Notes under the pieces: model-generated
What the model saw: the letters and a program-made list of their open reading frames with translations, nothing else
What the model was told of the DNA's origin: nothing
The model's database searches: none
DNA from: Lachnoclostridium sp. UBA1241
GTDB taxonomy: Bacteria; Bacillota; Clostridia; Lachnospirales; Lachnospiraceae
Direction: 5' to 3'
DNA length: 14,996 bases
NCBI GenBank assembly: GCA_002308955.1
Contig: DBWJ01000078.1
Coordinates: 1-14,996, forward strand
Shown here: in pieces, positions 6,043 through 12,908 of the stretch
How the letters are laid out: each line of letters opens with the position of its first letter
Numbering within the stretch: the first letter of the stretch is position 1
Position numbers and translations under genes: made by a program

Positions 6043-7329
6043 TTACTCTTCTACTGCGCTGTCCGCAACAATCGTAACAGCCTTCTGGCAGGCAAGGTCG
6101 AGCTTCATGCTGTTGAGGTTCTCCTCACCCATGTACTCCTTGACCTGAGCGGGCTCCATATGATACTGGTCCGCCATCTTCTGAATCTCTGCCTCGATCT
6201 CCTCGTCGGAAACCTCAATGTTCTCAGCCTTAACAATCGCCTCGAGAACCAGACGGGTGTTGATCCGCTTCTCAGCCTGCGGCTTCATCTGGTCAAGGAA
6301 CGTCTTCTTGTTGAGACCGGTGAACTGGAAGTACTGCTCAAGCTTCAGACCCTGGGACTGCAGACGGTATGCGAAATCCTCCGCCATCTGCTCCTGCGTT
6401 GCCTGAACCATAGCCTCCGGAACTTCCATCGTTGCATTGGCAACAGCCTTCTCAACGGCCTGGTCTTCCTTCTTGGTCTGAGCTTCCTTCGTCTTCTTCT
6501 CGGTCAGGTTCTTCTTAATGTCTTCCTTGTACTCTGCAAGGGTCTCAAACTCGGAAACCTCGCTTGCGAACTCGTCATCAAGCTCCGGAAGCTCCTTCGC
6601 CTTGATCGCGTTAACCTTGCACTTGAATACGGCCGGCTTGCCTGCAAGCTCCGGTGCGTGATAAGCCTCGGGAAATGTAACATTTACCTCGCACTCCTCA
6701 CCTACGTTCTTGCCGATAAGCTGCTCCTCAAAGCCCTCGATGAAGCTGTGGGAACCGATAACAAGCGGATGGTTTTCTCCCTTTCCGCCGGCAAATGCGA
6801 CGCCGTCCTGGAATCCCTCATAATCGATTACGGCGGTGTCACCGTCCTGAACCGGACGATCCTCAATTGTAATCTCGCGGGCGTTCTGCTCCTGCGTCTT
6901 CTTCAGTTCCTCGTTAATCTCATCGTCGGTAACCTCAACGGCAACCTTGTCAACCGTTACGCCCTTGTACTGGCCGAGAGTAACCTCCGGCTTCTTGGCT
7001 ACGGTAGCGGTGAAAATGAAATCCTTACCGGATTCAATCTGCGTAACATCAATCTCGGGACGGGATACGAGCGTCTCGCCGCACTCCTTGGCAGCTGCCT
7101 CGTAAGCGTCGGGAATCAGCAGGTTGGCTGCTTCCTCGTAGAACATCTCCTTGCCGTACATCTTCGTAACGACTGCGAACGGAGCCTTGCCCTTACGGAA
7201 GCCCTGGATGTTCAGTTTATTCTTGTTCTTCTGATAAGCCTTCTGAATCGCGTCCTCGAAATCTGCTGCGGGGCAGTCGATTGTCAGCTTAATCATATTC
7301 TTTCCTAAATCTTCGATTTGATAACCCAT
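6043..7329 (-). CDS. tig: Trigger factor, ribosome-associated chaperone
   Basis: A 428-residue chaperone that docks at the ribosome exit tunnel and shields nascent chains. The N-terminal ribosome-binding domain carries the signature GFRKGKAP at residues 43-50. The FKBP-type peptidyl-prolyl isomerase domain spans roughly 155-245 (GDTAVIDYEGFQDG, IGSHSFIEGFEEQLIG, TFPEAY). The helical C-terminal chaperone arms follow ELPELDDEFA. The ATG at 7329 has a perfect AGGAGG site (bases 7339-7344) 9 bases upstream; the internal Met12 lacks one. It is the first gene of the proteostasis operon and lies behind an extended -10 promoter. No CIRCE inverted repeat or CtsR direct repeat is visible upstream, so heat control by those systems is not apparent here. 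Confidence 0.98.
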   Translation of the reverse strand: MGYQIEDLGKNMIKLTIDCPAADFEDAIQKAYQKNKNKLNIQGFRKGKAPFAVVTKMYGKEMFYEEAANLLIPDAYEAAAKECGETLVSRPEIDVTQIESGKDFIFTATVAKKPEVTLGQYKGVTVDKVAVEVTDDEINEELKKTQEQNAREITIEDRPVQDGDTAVIDYEGFQDGVAFAGGKGENHPLVIGSHSFIEGFEEQLIGKNVGEECEVNVTFPEAYHAPELAGKPAVFKCKVNAIKAKELPELDDEFASEVSEFETLAEYKEDIKKNLTEKKTKEAQTKKEDQAVEKAVANATMEVPEAMVQATQEQMAEDFAYRLQSQGLKLEQYFQFTGLNKKTFLDQMKPQAEKRINTRLVLEAIVKAENIEVSDEEIEAEIQKMADQYHMEPAQVKEYMGEENLNSMKLDLACQKAVTIVADSAVEE

Positions 7330-7377
7330 TACGGTAATCCTCCTGCTATAAAACTCATGATAAACTCACGAATTGAT

Positions 7378-7406
7378 ATTATACCACATTGTCCGCGTAA
7401 AATCCA
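7378..7406 (-). promoter_or_regulatory. Extended -10 promoter of the tig operon
   Basis: On the minus strand TGGTATAAT (bases 7378-7386) is a perfect consensus -10 with the TGn extension. The -35 position (TGGATT, 7401-7406, 17-bp spacer) matches poorly, as is common with extended -10 promoters. Predicted transcription start is near 7371, giving a leader of about 40 bases. The -35 end abuts the stop codon of the upstream GGDEF/EAL gene, and no terminator lies between them, so some readthrough into tig is possible. Confidence 0.75.
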
Positions 7407-7407
7407 G

Positions 7408-10400
7408 TTATTTTTTCTTATCCGAAATCAGCGATTCGAAATCCTCCGGAGGCATCGGCGTACTCAGCCGGCGGAGCTCCATCGCCTGCAGGAGTCTTGC
7501 ATAACTCGGGTTCTGCTTCATGACGCTCATCGGGAGGTCCTTCGGCAGCGCGTTCAGGGCGCATTTGGCGAGATACGAGTCGATTTCCACGTGGAATCCG
7601 ATGTTCTGCAGCTCCTGAAGGATCGTCATTGCGGCGTTCAGGTTCTCGGCGCTCATCTCGCCGTCCGGGATCACGATCTCGATCAGTCCTTCCGGAATGC
7701 TGTAGCGCTGCTGCAGGAATTTGGTTCGGTTCATGAAGTCCGCGCTGAACATATACTGCCACGAGAGCTTCATCGAGATCATCGGAGGCTCTGCGCCGCC
7801 GTCAAGCCATTCACGTACCAGCCGGCACGTCTCTTTGTGAACGTAATAATCGAGTTCGGTCACGAAGCCGTTCTCCTCGAAGATCGGCTGGAACGAACAG
7901 GGCTCGATAACCTGCCCTTCGGATGTGATCCAGCGCACCAGCGCCTCGGCGCCTACGATCTCGCCGGTCTCGGTGTTCCGCTTCGGCTGGAAGAATACCT
8001 TGAACTCCTTGTTGCTCATCGCGTCGTGCATCGCGTGCTCGACGAATTCGCGGAAGCTGTTCACGGATTTCAGTTCCTCTGAGAAGAAAGCGACGGCTAC
8101 CGTCGGAGCGTCCTGCATGCTGCCGATGCTTCTCGCCGCGAGCTTAGCGCGGTCCATAGCCTCGGTGACGCTGTCCTCGTGGTTTACGAAGCGGTATATA
8201 CCGCACCACACATTAAGCTGCATATCGGGATACAGACGGGTTACGGCGGTGTGTGCCGACTCCATCATCATCGACAGGCGGGCTTCCGTCCGCTCCTTGT
8301 CCTCATACTGCAGCATGAGCATGAAGTTCGCGCCGTTGATGCGGGCGAACAGCTCGTCTGCCTTTAAGAACGTATTCAGCGTCGCCGTGAACACCTTCAG
8401 AATCTCGTTACAGGTGGAATAGCCCCATACATCGTTCAAATCGCCGAACTGCGGGAAGAAGAACGATACGAAGCATTCGTTGGCCTTGGCGTGCTCGGAG
8501 ACGAAGCGGTTCGCGTCCTCCTCGAAGCGCTCGATCGTAAGCCGTCCGGTCAGGGCGTCACGGGACCGCACGCGGTCTACGAAATCGGTAACGTCCGACC
8601 AGCACAGAAGCACGTGGCTGTCATCCTTCTCCTCGACGATTGAAGCCGTCGTGGAGATCCAGCGCTTCTGCTTCTCGTAATACGACTCGGTCGTATGCAC
8701 GCGGGTCTTCTTCGTTAGACCGGCCACCGGGCAGTTCGCGCAGGGCTCGTCGCGTCCCATGATTGCGCTGAAGCAACGCTCGCCGGAATGTGCCTCCGGA
8801 TACTGGCGTCCGGTATAATCACCGACATATACAAGCTCGAAGGTGTCGGGCTTGATCGCGTAGTTCGTAATCTGCTGGTTCTCGATGATTGCCCGTGCGT
8901 AACGGACTTCCTCGGAAAGCATCTCCTTGGTCCGCTCCCGCTCTATGAATATCCCGAGCAGCCGGCTCAGATGCGACAGGATGTCCTGTTCTTCCTTCGT
9001 CCAGTTCGCATTGACTTCTTTGGCAAATGCGATATACGCGAAGGTATTCTCATTGTCCGCTACCGCATACTGGAACAGCGAAGCATCCGGATACTGCTCC
9101 TTCATCTCGTCGGGAATCTTAATTCCGAGCTGCGCGGAATTTGTGCAGATGAACGCCGGGTCGTTGGTGAAACGGTTCCGAAGCTCCTTACGCGCGCCGC
9201 GAAGCACTTCTTCGAAAGCCTTCAGCAGCGCATTGCCGCCCTCTGCCTCCCAAAAGTACGGAATCCGAAGCGTCTGCTTCTGCGGATCCATCAAAACGGC
9301 GTAAACGCGACGGTAGCCGTAGTATTTGCCGATTTCGGCGAAGATTTCAATCAGTTCGGCAGCAGAACCGTTCGCAGCGAGGAAATCGAAAATCCGGTTA
9401 ACGATATTCCGTTCCACCGGGCCGTACTGCGTCTGCTGCTCGTGCTCGACAATCTTCTTCGCCTCGGTCTTCTCGGGCTCGGGCTTCGGCTCCTCATGAG
9501 CCGGCCGGTAGGCGTGATGAATCTCAAGGGACTCATCGTAAATCGTGCAGTTATTGAGGTCGTTGCGGCGCGCAGCCTCCAACGCAACAGCCGCCTTCTT
9601 ATGCAGGCTCGTATAATCACGGCCGTCGTTCGGGAAGATGGAAACACCCATATTCACGGACACACCGCCGCCGCGCTTCAGTTCGATCCGCTCCGCGACT
9701 TTGCCGACGGCACGGGCAATCGCGTACACCTCGGCCGGCGTGTGAATCTCGTTCTTCAGCATGATGAACTCGTCATCGGTCGTATGCGCGAGGCAGTCCG
9801 AATCGAGGAACACGGAGCCGAGTCCGCTGGCCACCTTCTCGAGCACGTACTCGCCGTAGGCATGTCCGTAGGCGTCCGTAATGGCGCTGAAATCGTCAAC
9901 GCTCAATACGAAGAAAGCAAAGCGGTCGGTTTCCTTGCTTTTCTTCACCCAGTCTTCCACCTTCTCGCGGATTACGTTCTGCGTGAAGAGACCGGTAACG
10001 CTGTCCTGCTCGGCATCCTTGACGGTAACCTGCTCGTTGCGCTTCTCCTGGTCGACATTCAGCGTACGTCCCATAACCTTGGCCGGAATACCTTTACTGT
10101 TGAAGACGGTATAGCCTTCGTAGCGGAGCCATACGGTCTTCTTGTCATCGACGTAGGAACGGATATCGTATGAAAATGCCTCGTCGCCGTTCTGCAAACT
10201 TGCGCACAGCTGGTCAAACACCGGCAGGTCCTCTTCGTAAATAAGCCCGGCGGAAAGCAGGCTCTCGCGGAAATTCTGGATGCGAAGGCGGTCCTTCTCC
10301 CCCATTCCCTCTCCGAGACGGCACTGCACAAGAATACCTGTGGAAACGGTATATTCCCACAGTCCGCATTTGACCATACCCGAGATAATCCGGTATTTCT

Positions 10401-10470
10401 GTTTTTCCATCTCCAGCTGCTGTTCGAGCTGTTTTACTCTCTCCTCCCCGTTTCCGATCACATCTGCCAT
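7408..10470 (-). CDS. PAS-GGDEF-GAF-PAS-GGDEF-EAL protein with degenerate catalytic sites
   Basis: A 1020-residue cytoplasmic protein with no membrane segment. Order: short coiled coil (8-30), PAS-like (30-143), GGDEF domain 1 (156-310, opening DSVTGL, signature TTDDEF at 230-235), a Pro/Glu-rich linker (about 324-345), GAF (355-513), a second PAS (524-630) with Cys566, Cys577 and Cys580 in the pattern C-x10-C-x2-C-P, GGDEF domain 2 (638-785, opening DALTGR, signature NGANF at 712-716) and EAL (822-1012, GAEALVRW at 840-847). Neither GGDEF motif matches the G-G-D/E-E-F of active diguanylate cyclases. In EAL, Glu842 is kept, but the Asn of NxS is Lys901, ITE is IPD (934-936), DDFG is DSYL (964-967) and a stretch of about 60-70 residues is missing. 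I infer a non-catalytic receptor or scaffold. The ATG at 10470 is chosen for the GAGGAGG site 6 bases upstream; an ATG at 10491 has a weaker AAAAGGG site. Confidence 0.9.
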   Translation of the reverse strand: MADVIGNGEERVKQLEQQLEMEKQKYRIISGMVKCGLWEYTVSTGILVQCRLGEGMGEKDRLRIQNFRESLLSAGLIYEEDLPVFDQLCASLQNGDEAFSYDIRSYVDDKKTVWLRYEGYTVFNSKGIPAKVMGRTLNVDQEKRNEQVTVKDAEQDSVTGLFTQNVIREKVEDWVKKSKETDRFAFFVLSVDDFSAITDAYGHAYGEYVLEKVASGLGSVFLDSDCLAHTTDDEFIMLKNEIHTPAEVYAIARAVGKVAERIELKRGGGVSVNMGVSIFPNDGRDYTSLHKKAAVALEAARRNDLNNCTIYDESLEIHHAYRPAHEEPKPEPEKTEAKKIVEHEQQTQYGPVERNIVNRIFDFLAANGSAAELIEIFAEIGKYYGYRRVYAVLMDPQKQTLRIPYFWEAEGGNALLKAFEEVLRGARKELRNRFTNDPAFICTNSAQLGIKIPDEMKEQYPDASLFQYAVADNENTFAYIAFAKEVNANWTKEEQDILSHLSRLLGIFIERERTKEMLSEEVRYARAIIENQQITNYAIKPDTFELVYVGDYTGRQYPEAHSGERCFSAIMGRDEPCANCPVAGLTKKTRVHTTESYYEKQKRWISTTASIVEEKDDSHVLLCWSDVTDFVDRVRSRDALTGRLTIERFEEDANRFVSEHAKANECFVSFFFPQFGDLNDVWGYSTCNEILKVFTATLNTFLKADELFARINGANFMLMLQYEDKERTEARLSMMMESAHTAVTRLYPDMQLNVWCGIYRFVNHEDSVTEAMDRAKLAARSIGSMQDAPTVAVAFFSEELKSVNSFREFVEHAMHDAMSNKEFKVFFQPKRNTETGEIVGAEALVRWITSEGQVIEPCSFQPIFEENGFVTELDYYVHKETCRLVREWLDGGAEPPMISMKLSWQYMFSADFMNRTKFLQQRYSIPEGLIEIVIPDGEMSAENLNAAMTILQELQNIGFHVEIDSYLAKCALNALPKDLPMSVMKQNPSYARLLQAMELRRLSTPMPPEDFESLISDKKK

Positions 10471-10476
10471 CGTAAA

Positions 10477-10483
10477 CCTCCTC
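10477..10483 (-). promoter_or_regulatory. Ribosome binding site that sets the GGDEF/EAL start
   Basis: GAGGAGG on the minus strand, 6 bases before the ATG at 10470. It lies inside the longer frame that begins at 10491, which argues for the shorter protein. Confidence 0.75.
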
Positions 10484-10489
10484 GTGACC

Positions 10490-10516
10490 ATCCCTTTTCA
10501 CCCCATAAAAAGGGAT
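10490..10516 (-). other. Leader stem-loop upstream of the GGDEF/EAL gene
   Basis: A perfect 9-bp stem (ATCCCTTTT at 10490-10498 with AAAAGGGAT at 10508-10516) with a 9-base loop, 6 bases upstream of the ribosome site. If the promoter at 10532-10561 is right, it forms in the 5' leader and holds the alternative AAAAGGG site and ATG at 10491 in or beside the stem. Confidence 0.55.
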
Positions 10517-10527
10517 TTTAGATTACT

Positions 10528-10561
10528 CTCTATTGTACTACAATAGAGGCGGAAAATCCAA
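10528..10561 (-). promoter_or_regulatory. Putative promoter with overlapping 21-bp palindromic operator
   Basis: Bases 10528-10548 form a perfect dyad: CTCTATTGTA (10528-10537), one central base, then TACAATAGAG (10539-10548). On the minus strand the dyad contains TACAAT (10532-10537), a fair -10 box, with TTGGAT (10556-10561) 18 bp upstream as a weak -35. A protein bound to the dyad would cover the -10 element, which suggests a repressor site. Downstream is the GGDEF/EAL gene. I cannot name the regulator. Confidence 0.55.
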
Positions 10562-10583
10562 TGAATTCTTTTTGTTTCCGAAG

Positions 10584-10622
10584 AAAAAAAGTGAGGGCCC
10601 GGCATTTGACGTGCCGAACCCC
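10584..10622 (-). terminator. Intrinsic terminator of the DJ-1/PfpI gene
   Basis: On the minus-strand transcript GGGGUUCGGCA pairs with UGCCGGGCCCU (plus-strand bases 10594-10604 and 10612-10622), 11 pairs of which three are G-U, with a 7-base loop. Three bases later comes a run of seven U (10584-10590). It lies 36 bases after the stop codon at 10659. The wobble pairs fit only the minus-strand RNA, which confirms the direction. Confidence 0.88.
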
Positions 10623-10658
10623 GTAGGATTACCTTTTTCTGACAAATAAAGTTGCATT

Positions 10659-11207
10659 CTACGCCGGGAACTGGATTTTCTTCGCTACTTCTTCCGATTT
10701 CTCGGCAGAGAATACCGAAAGCAGCTTCAAAGCGAACGGGATGGATACTCCCATGCCTTTGCCGGTAATGATGTTGCCGTCCTGTACGACGTCCTCGCCG
10801 GTCGCTGTCGCGCCGAGAAGCTTGTCCTCGAAACCCGGATAGCAGGTCGCTTTGCGCCCCTTCAGAAGCCCGTTCATGCCAAGCACGCTCGGAGCTGCGC
10901 AGATTGCGGTAATGTACTTGTCCGCATCGCGATACGCCATTAAAAGATTCCGAAGTCCTTCATGCGCCATCAGCGCATTGGTGCCCTTCAGTCCGCCCGG
11001 AAGCATCAGCATGTCGCCGTCAAGAAGCGCATCCTCATCGAACAGCACGTCGGCTCCGATCGGGATTCCGTGCGAACCGAGGATTTCCTTCTTGCCGGTT
11101 ACTGAAACCGTTGCGACCTCCACGCCGCCTCTTCTTAACACATCTACTGCCGTCAAGGCCTCTATTTCTTCAACGCCGTTTGCCAGGAATATGTATACCT
11201 TAGCCAT
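10659..11207 (-). CDS. DJ-1/PfpI/YajL family protein
   Basis: A 182-residue cytoplasmic protein of the DJ-1 family (a class of the glutamine-amidotransferase-like fold), a group linked to oxidative and carbonyl stress protection or chaperone/protease activity. The nucleophile elbow is AICAAP with Cys103, and the acidic partner is Glu14 in GVEEIEA, equivalent to DJ-1 Cys106 and Glu18. MLPGGLKGTNAL (about 68-79) is also characteristic. The precise activity of individual members is disputed, so I give no symbol. The ATG at 11207 is preceded by AAGGGAG (bases 11215-11221) at 7 bases. The frame extends 25 codons to a TTG at 11282, but that stretch overlaps the promoter and its sequence (rich in Cys, Lys and Arg) is unlike the family. 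It has its own promoter and terminator, so it is probably monocistronic. Confidence 0.94.
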   Translation of the reverse strand: MAKVYIFLANGVEEIEALTAVDVLRRGGVEVATVSVTGKKEILGSHGIPIGADVLFDEDALLDGDMLMLPGGLKGTNALMAHEGLRNLLMAYRDADKYITAICAAPSVLGMNGLLKGRKATCYPGFEDKLLGATATGEDVVQDGNIITGKGMGVSIPFALKLLSVFSAEKSEEVAKKIQFPA

Positions 11208-11253
11208 ATATTTTCTCCCTTCACAATTGCACTTTATGTCGCAATTTTTGGCA

Positions 11254-11282
11254 ATTCTAACACATTTGCGCGGAAAATGCAA
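11254..11282 (-). promoter_or_regulatory. Promoter of the DJ-1/PfpI gene
   Basis: On the minus strand TTGCAT (11277-11282), a 17-bp spacer and TAGAAT (11254-11259) give a good vegetative-type promoter. The start would be near 11247, about 40 bases before the ATG. The leader contains several GCAATT/AATTGC motifs. Confidence 0.65.
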
Positions 11283-11301
11283 TCCCGATATTTCACCCTC
11301 C

Positions 11302-12492
11302 TCACGCCCCGGTTTCCGGGGTGGAAGCCATGATTACAATGTAGCGTCTACGACTTCTGTCAAGGATGGTATAACAGCATGCTTTCCATGGTTCGTCTGC
11401 ATCATAAAAGTACTCGAGCCAGTCGGTCGGCCACGCGTAAACCTCAAGATGATTCGGTCCGTTCGGAAACATCGCCGCGCACAGCCGGAAGAAATCATCT
11501 TCCGAAAGACCGTTCTTCTCCGGTATTTCCAGAAAGGCGCTTCGAAAATTCATCTGTCCGTACGGAACATTCGGGGAGAATAAATCCGAAGCGTTCACCA
11601 AACGGGGCGTAATACCATTCCAATCATAGGATCTGTCACAAACCCGCTCACCGGGTTTTAGTATATCATTTACCGCTTCGAACAGGATCAGTCTGTGGGA
11701 TTCTACGCCCTTATACGGATAATTCTCCTCTACGATGCGATAATCGAATACGCCCCTGTCGTATTGCGCAGCAACCGCATAGAAGGGGTCCTGATGGATG
11801 ACCGATGCCTTCTCCCTCGGCCGTTCCTCGAAATAAGCGTCGGCTTCGTACGAACTGAAGTACTTTACTTTCGGAGCGGCAGTCAACGCATATTCTAACA
11901 TACCGCAGAAATCCAGCGGATCGCATTCGCGGTGGTACCTTGCGGCAAATGTAAATGTGGGATTTGTCCTTAACTCCGCCATACAGCTGGAGTCAAAATC
12001 ATGAATTGTTGCGCCGTGACCTTCGCCGTCCGAGAACCAGGTGACCGGTTCATAATAATGTCCGGAAATCTCATATCTTCTTCCGTCAATATAGATAACA
12101 GGACGGCCCTTCTCATATCCAAGCAGATACCGCTCATTTCGAAAAATGACACACTCCTCCGGCCGGGTTTCTTCCTTCGTGACCGGCGCCTTAGCCGTTT
12201 TCAAAATGAATTTGCGGGCTTTCGGTTCCACTTCCCCCTGAGCAATTGCCCGGTCGAGGCAGGAAACGAACTCGTCGAAATCCATCTCATAGATAATATG
12301 GTTCATAATGGCAGACGAAGTTTCCTCATCGCTCACCATAACAAACTGCCCGTCGCGAACCCGATACACGCGATTATACTTATAGCGCTCAGGGTCATCC
12401 TTCGTTCCTTTCAGTTTTACCGTATCTACATAGAAAGATATGACCGGCTGTCCGTAATAATACGGAGCTTCATCGTCCGTCAGTTTCCGCAT
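11302..12492 (-). CDS. Conserved-looking hypothetical protein, 396 residues
   Basis: I do not recognise this protein. It is soluble, with no signal peptide or membrane helix, rich in aromatic and acidic residues (many Tyr, Phe, Asp, Glu). Three segments look alike: a beta-type run followed by an acidic turn and an amphipathic helix ending in hydrophobics, at about 63-83 (MDFDEFVSCLDRAI), 180-204 (CDPLDFCGMLEYAL) and 316-342 (LSEDDFFRLCAAMF). This suggests three diverged modules, but only by eye. A short-charged linker (about 98-112, KTAKAPVTKEETRPE) separates the first and second. The ATG has a perfect AGGAGG site (bases 12500-12505) 7 bases upstream. It starts 15 bases after the stop of the 94-residue gene, so the two are almost certainly cotranscribed and may work together. 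The C-terminal codons form a small GC hairpin (11307-11321), but no U-run follows. Confidence 0.85.
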   Translation of the reverse strand: MRKLTDDEAPYYYGQPVISFYVDTVKLKGTKDDPERYKYNRVYRVRDGQFVMVSDEETSSAIMNHIIYEMDFDEFVSCLDRAIAQGEVEPKARKFILKTAKAPVTKEETRPEECVIFRNERYLLGYEKGRPVIYIDGRRYEISGHYYEPVTWFSDGEGHGATIHDFDSSCMAELRTNPTFTFAARYHRECDPLDFCGMLEYALTAAPKVKYFSSYEADAYFEERPREKASVIHQDPFYAVAAQYDRGVFDYRIVEENYPYKGVESHRLILFEAVNDILKPGERVCDRSYDWNGITPRLVNASDLFSPNVPYGQMNFRSAFLEIPEKNGLSEDDFFRLCAAMFPNGPNHLEVYAWPTDWLEYFYDADEPWKACCYTILDRSRRRYIVIMASTPETGA

Positions 12493-12507
12493 GGTAAGTC
12501 CTCCTGC

Positions 12508-12792
12508 CTATGCTTTCCTCTCGTTCAGGTATTCGTTATAACTTGCATTGGCCTGCTCGCTTGCCTTCTTCCTGTGCCAGGCTTCGATCTCGGCGGAGAT
12601 GGCGAGCATCTCATCCACGACCTCTTCCGCGTTGCGCGGTTTCACCTGATACAGGTACGAAGTCATCCGGCGCATCGCCTTCGGGCTTCCGAGCTGCTTT
12701 GCAATCAGCTCCCCGAGTTCTTCCGGGTGCCCGAGCGACACAAGCGCCGTAACCAGTTCCTCTTTCGTATTGGTCCATTCTGAATACGACAT
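12508..12792 (-). CDS. Small hypothetical protein, 94 residues
   Basis: Unrecognised. A soluble, mostly helical protein, MSYSEWTNTKEELVTALVSL at the N terminus, then helices GHPEELGELIAKQLGS and AEEVVDEMLAISAEIEAWHRKK. The C-terminal half (about 60-94) is highly charged, as in a helical bundle or coiled coil. The ATG at 12792 has TAGGAA (12801-12806) 8 bases upstream; a GTG six codons earlier (12810) has none. It is the first gene of a two-gene unit with the 396-residue protein, behind the promoter at 12838-12866. The strict adjacency would fit partner proteins (for example effector and regulator), but nothing in the sequence shows that. Confidence 0.8.
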   Translation of the reverse strand: MSYSEWTNTKEELVTALVSLGHPEELGELIAKQLGSPKAMRRMTSYLYQVKPRNAEEVVDEMLAISAEIEAWHRKKASEQANASYNEYLNERKA

Positions 12793-12837
12793 AATTCTGT
12801 TTCCTATCACACTCGTCTTTCTCTACAACTCATTCCC

Positions 12838-12866
12838 TTAATAGCGCTACGATTGTCATTTTTCAA
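12838..12866 (-). promoter_or_regulatory. Promoter of the two-gene hypothetical unit
   Basis: On the minus strand TTGAAA (12861-12866), a 17-bp spacer and TATTAA (12838-12843). The start would be near 12831, about 40 bases before the ATG at 12792. The -35 box lies within the first copy of the 33-bp-period repeat at 12853-12908. Confidence 0.6.
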
Positions 12867-12908
12867 GGGATAATTTTGCATACTTTTGTCATTTTTAAGA
12901 GGTAATTA
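12853..12908. repeat. Imperfect direct repeat, 33-bp period
   Basis: TTGTCATTTTT occurs at 12853 and again at 12886, each followed by a related purine-rich stretch (CAAGGGATAATT and AAGAGGTAATTA). The second copy reaches into the stop codon of the downstream-lying glycosidase-like gene. The repeat covers the -35 region of the promoter for the 94-residue gene and could be a pair of regulator sites or a duplication left at a junction. Confidence 0.6.

Noticed and set aside
6160..7308. Plus-strand open frame antisense to tig, and a similar one at 8788-10173 antisense to the GGDEF/EAL gene
   Set aside because: Low-complexity Leu/Val/Arg-rich translations without ribosome sites, fully covered by real genes on the minus strand.
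7330..7407. CIRCE or CtsR heat-shock operator upstream of tig
   Set aside because: Neither the TTAGCACTC inverted repeat nor the GGTCAAA-type direct repeat is present.
11208..11282. N-terminal extension of the DJ-1/PfpI protein starting at TTG 11282
   Set aside because: It overlaps a good promoter and lacks family similarity, and the ATG at 11207 has a strong ribosome site.
11307..11321. GC hairpin at the end of the 396-residue gene as a terminator
   Set aside because: Only 6 bp with a 3-base loop, inside the coding sequence, and no T-run follows on the minus strand.
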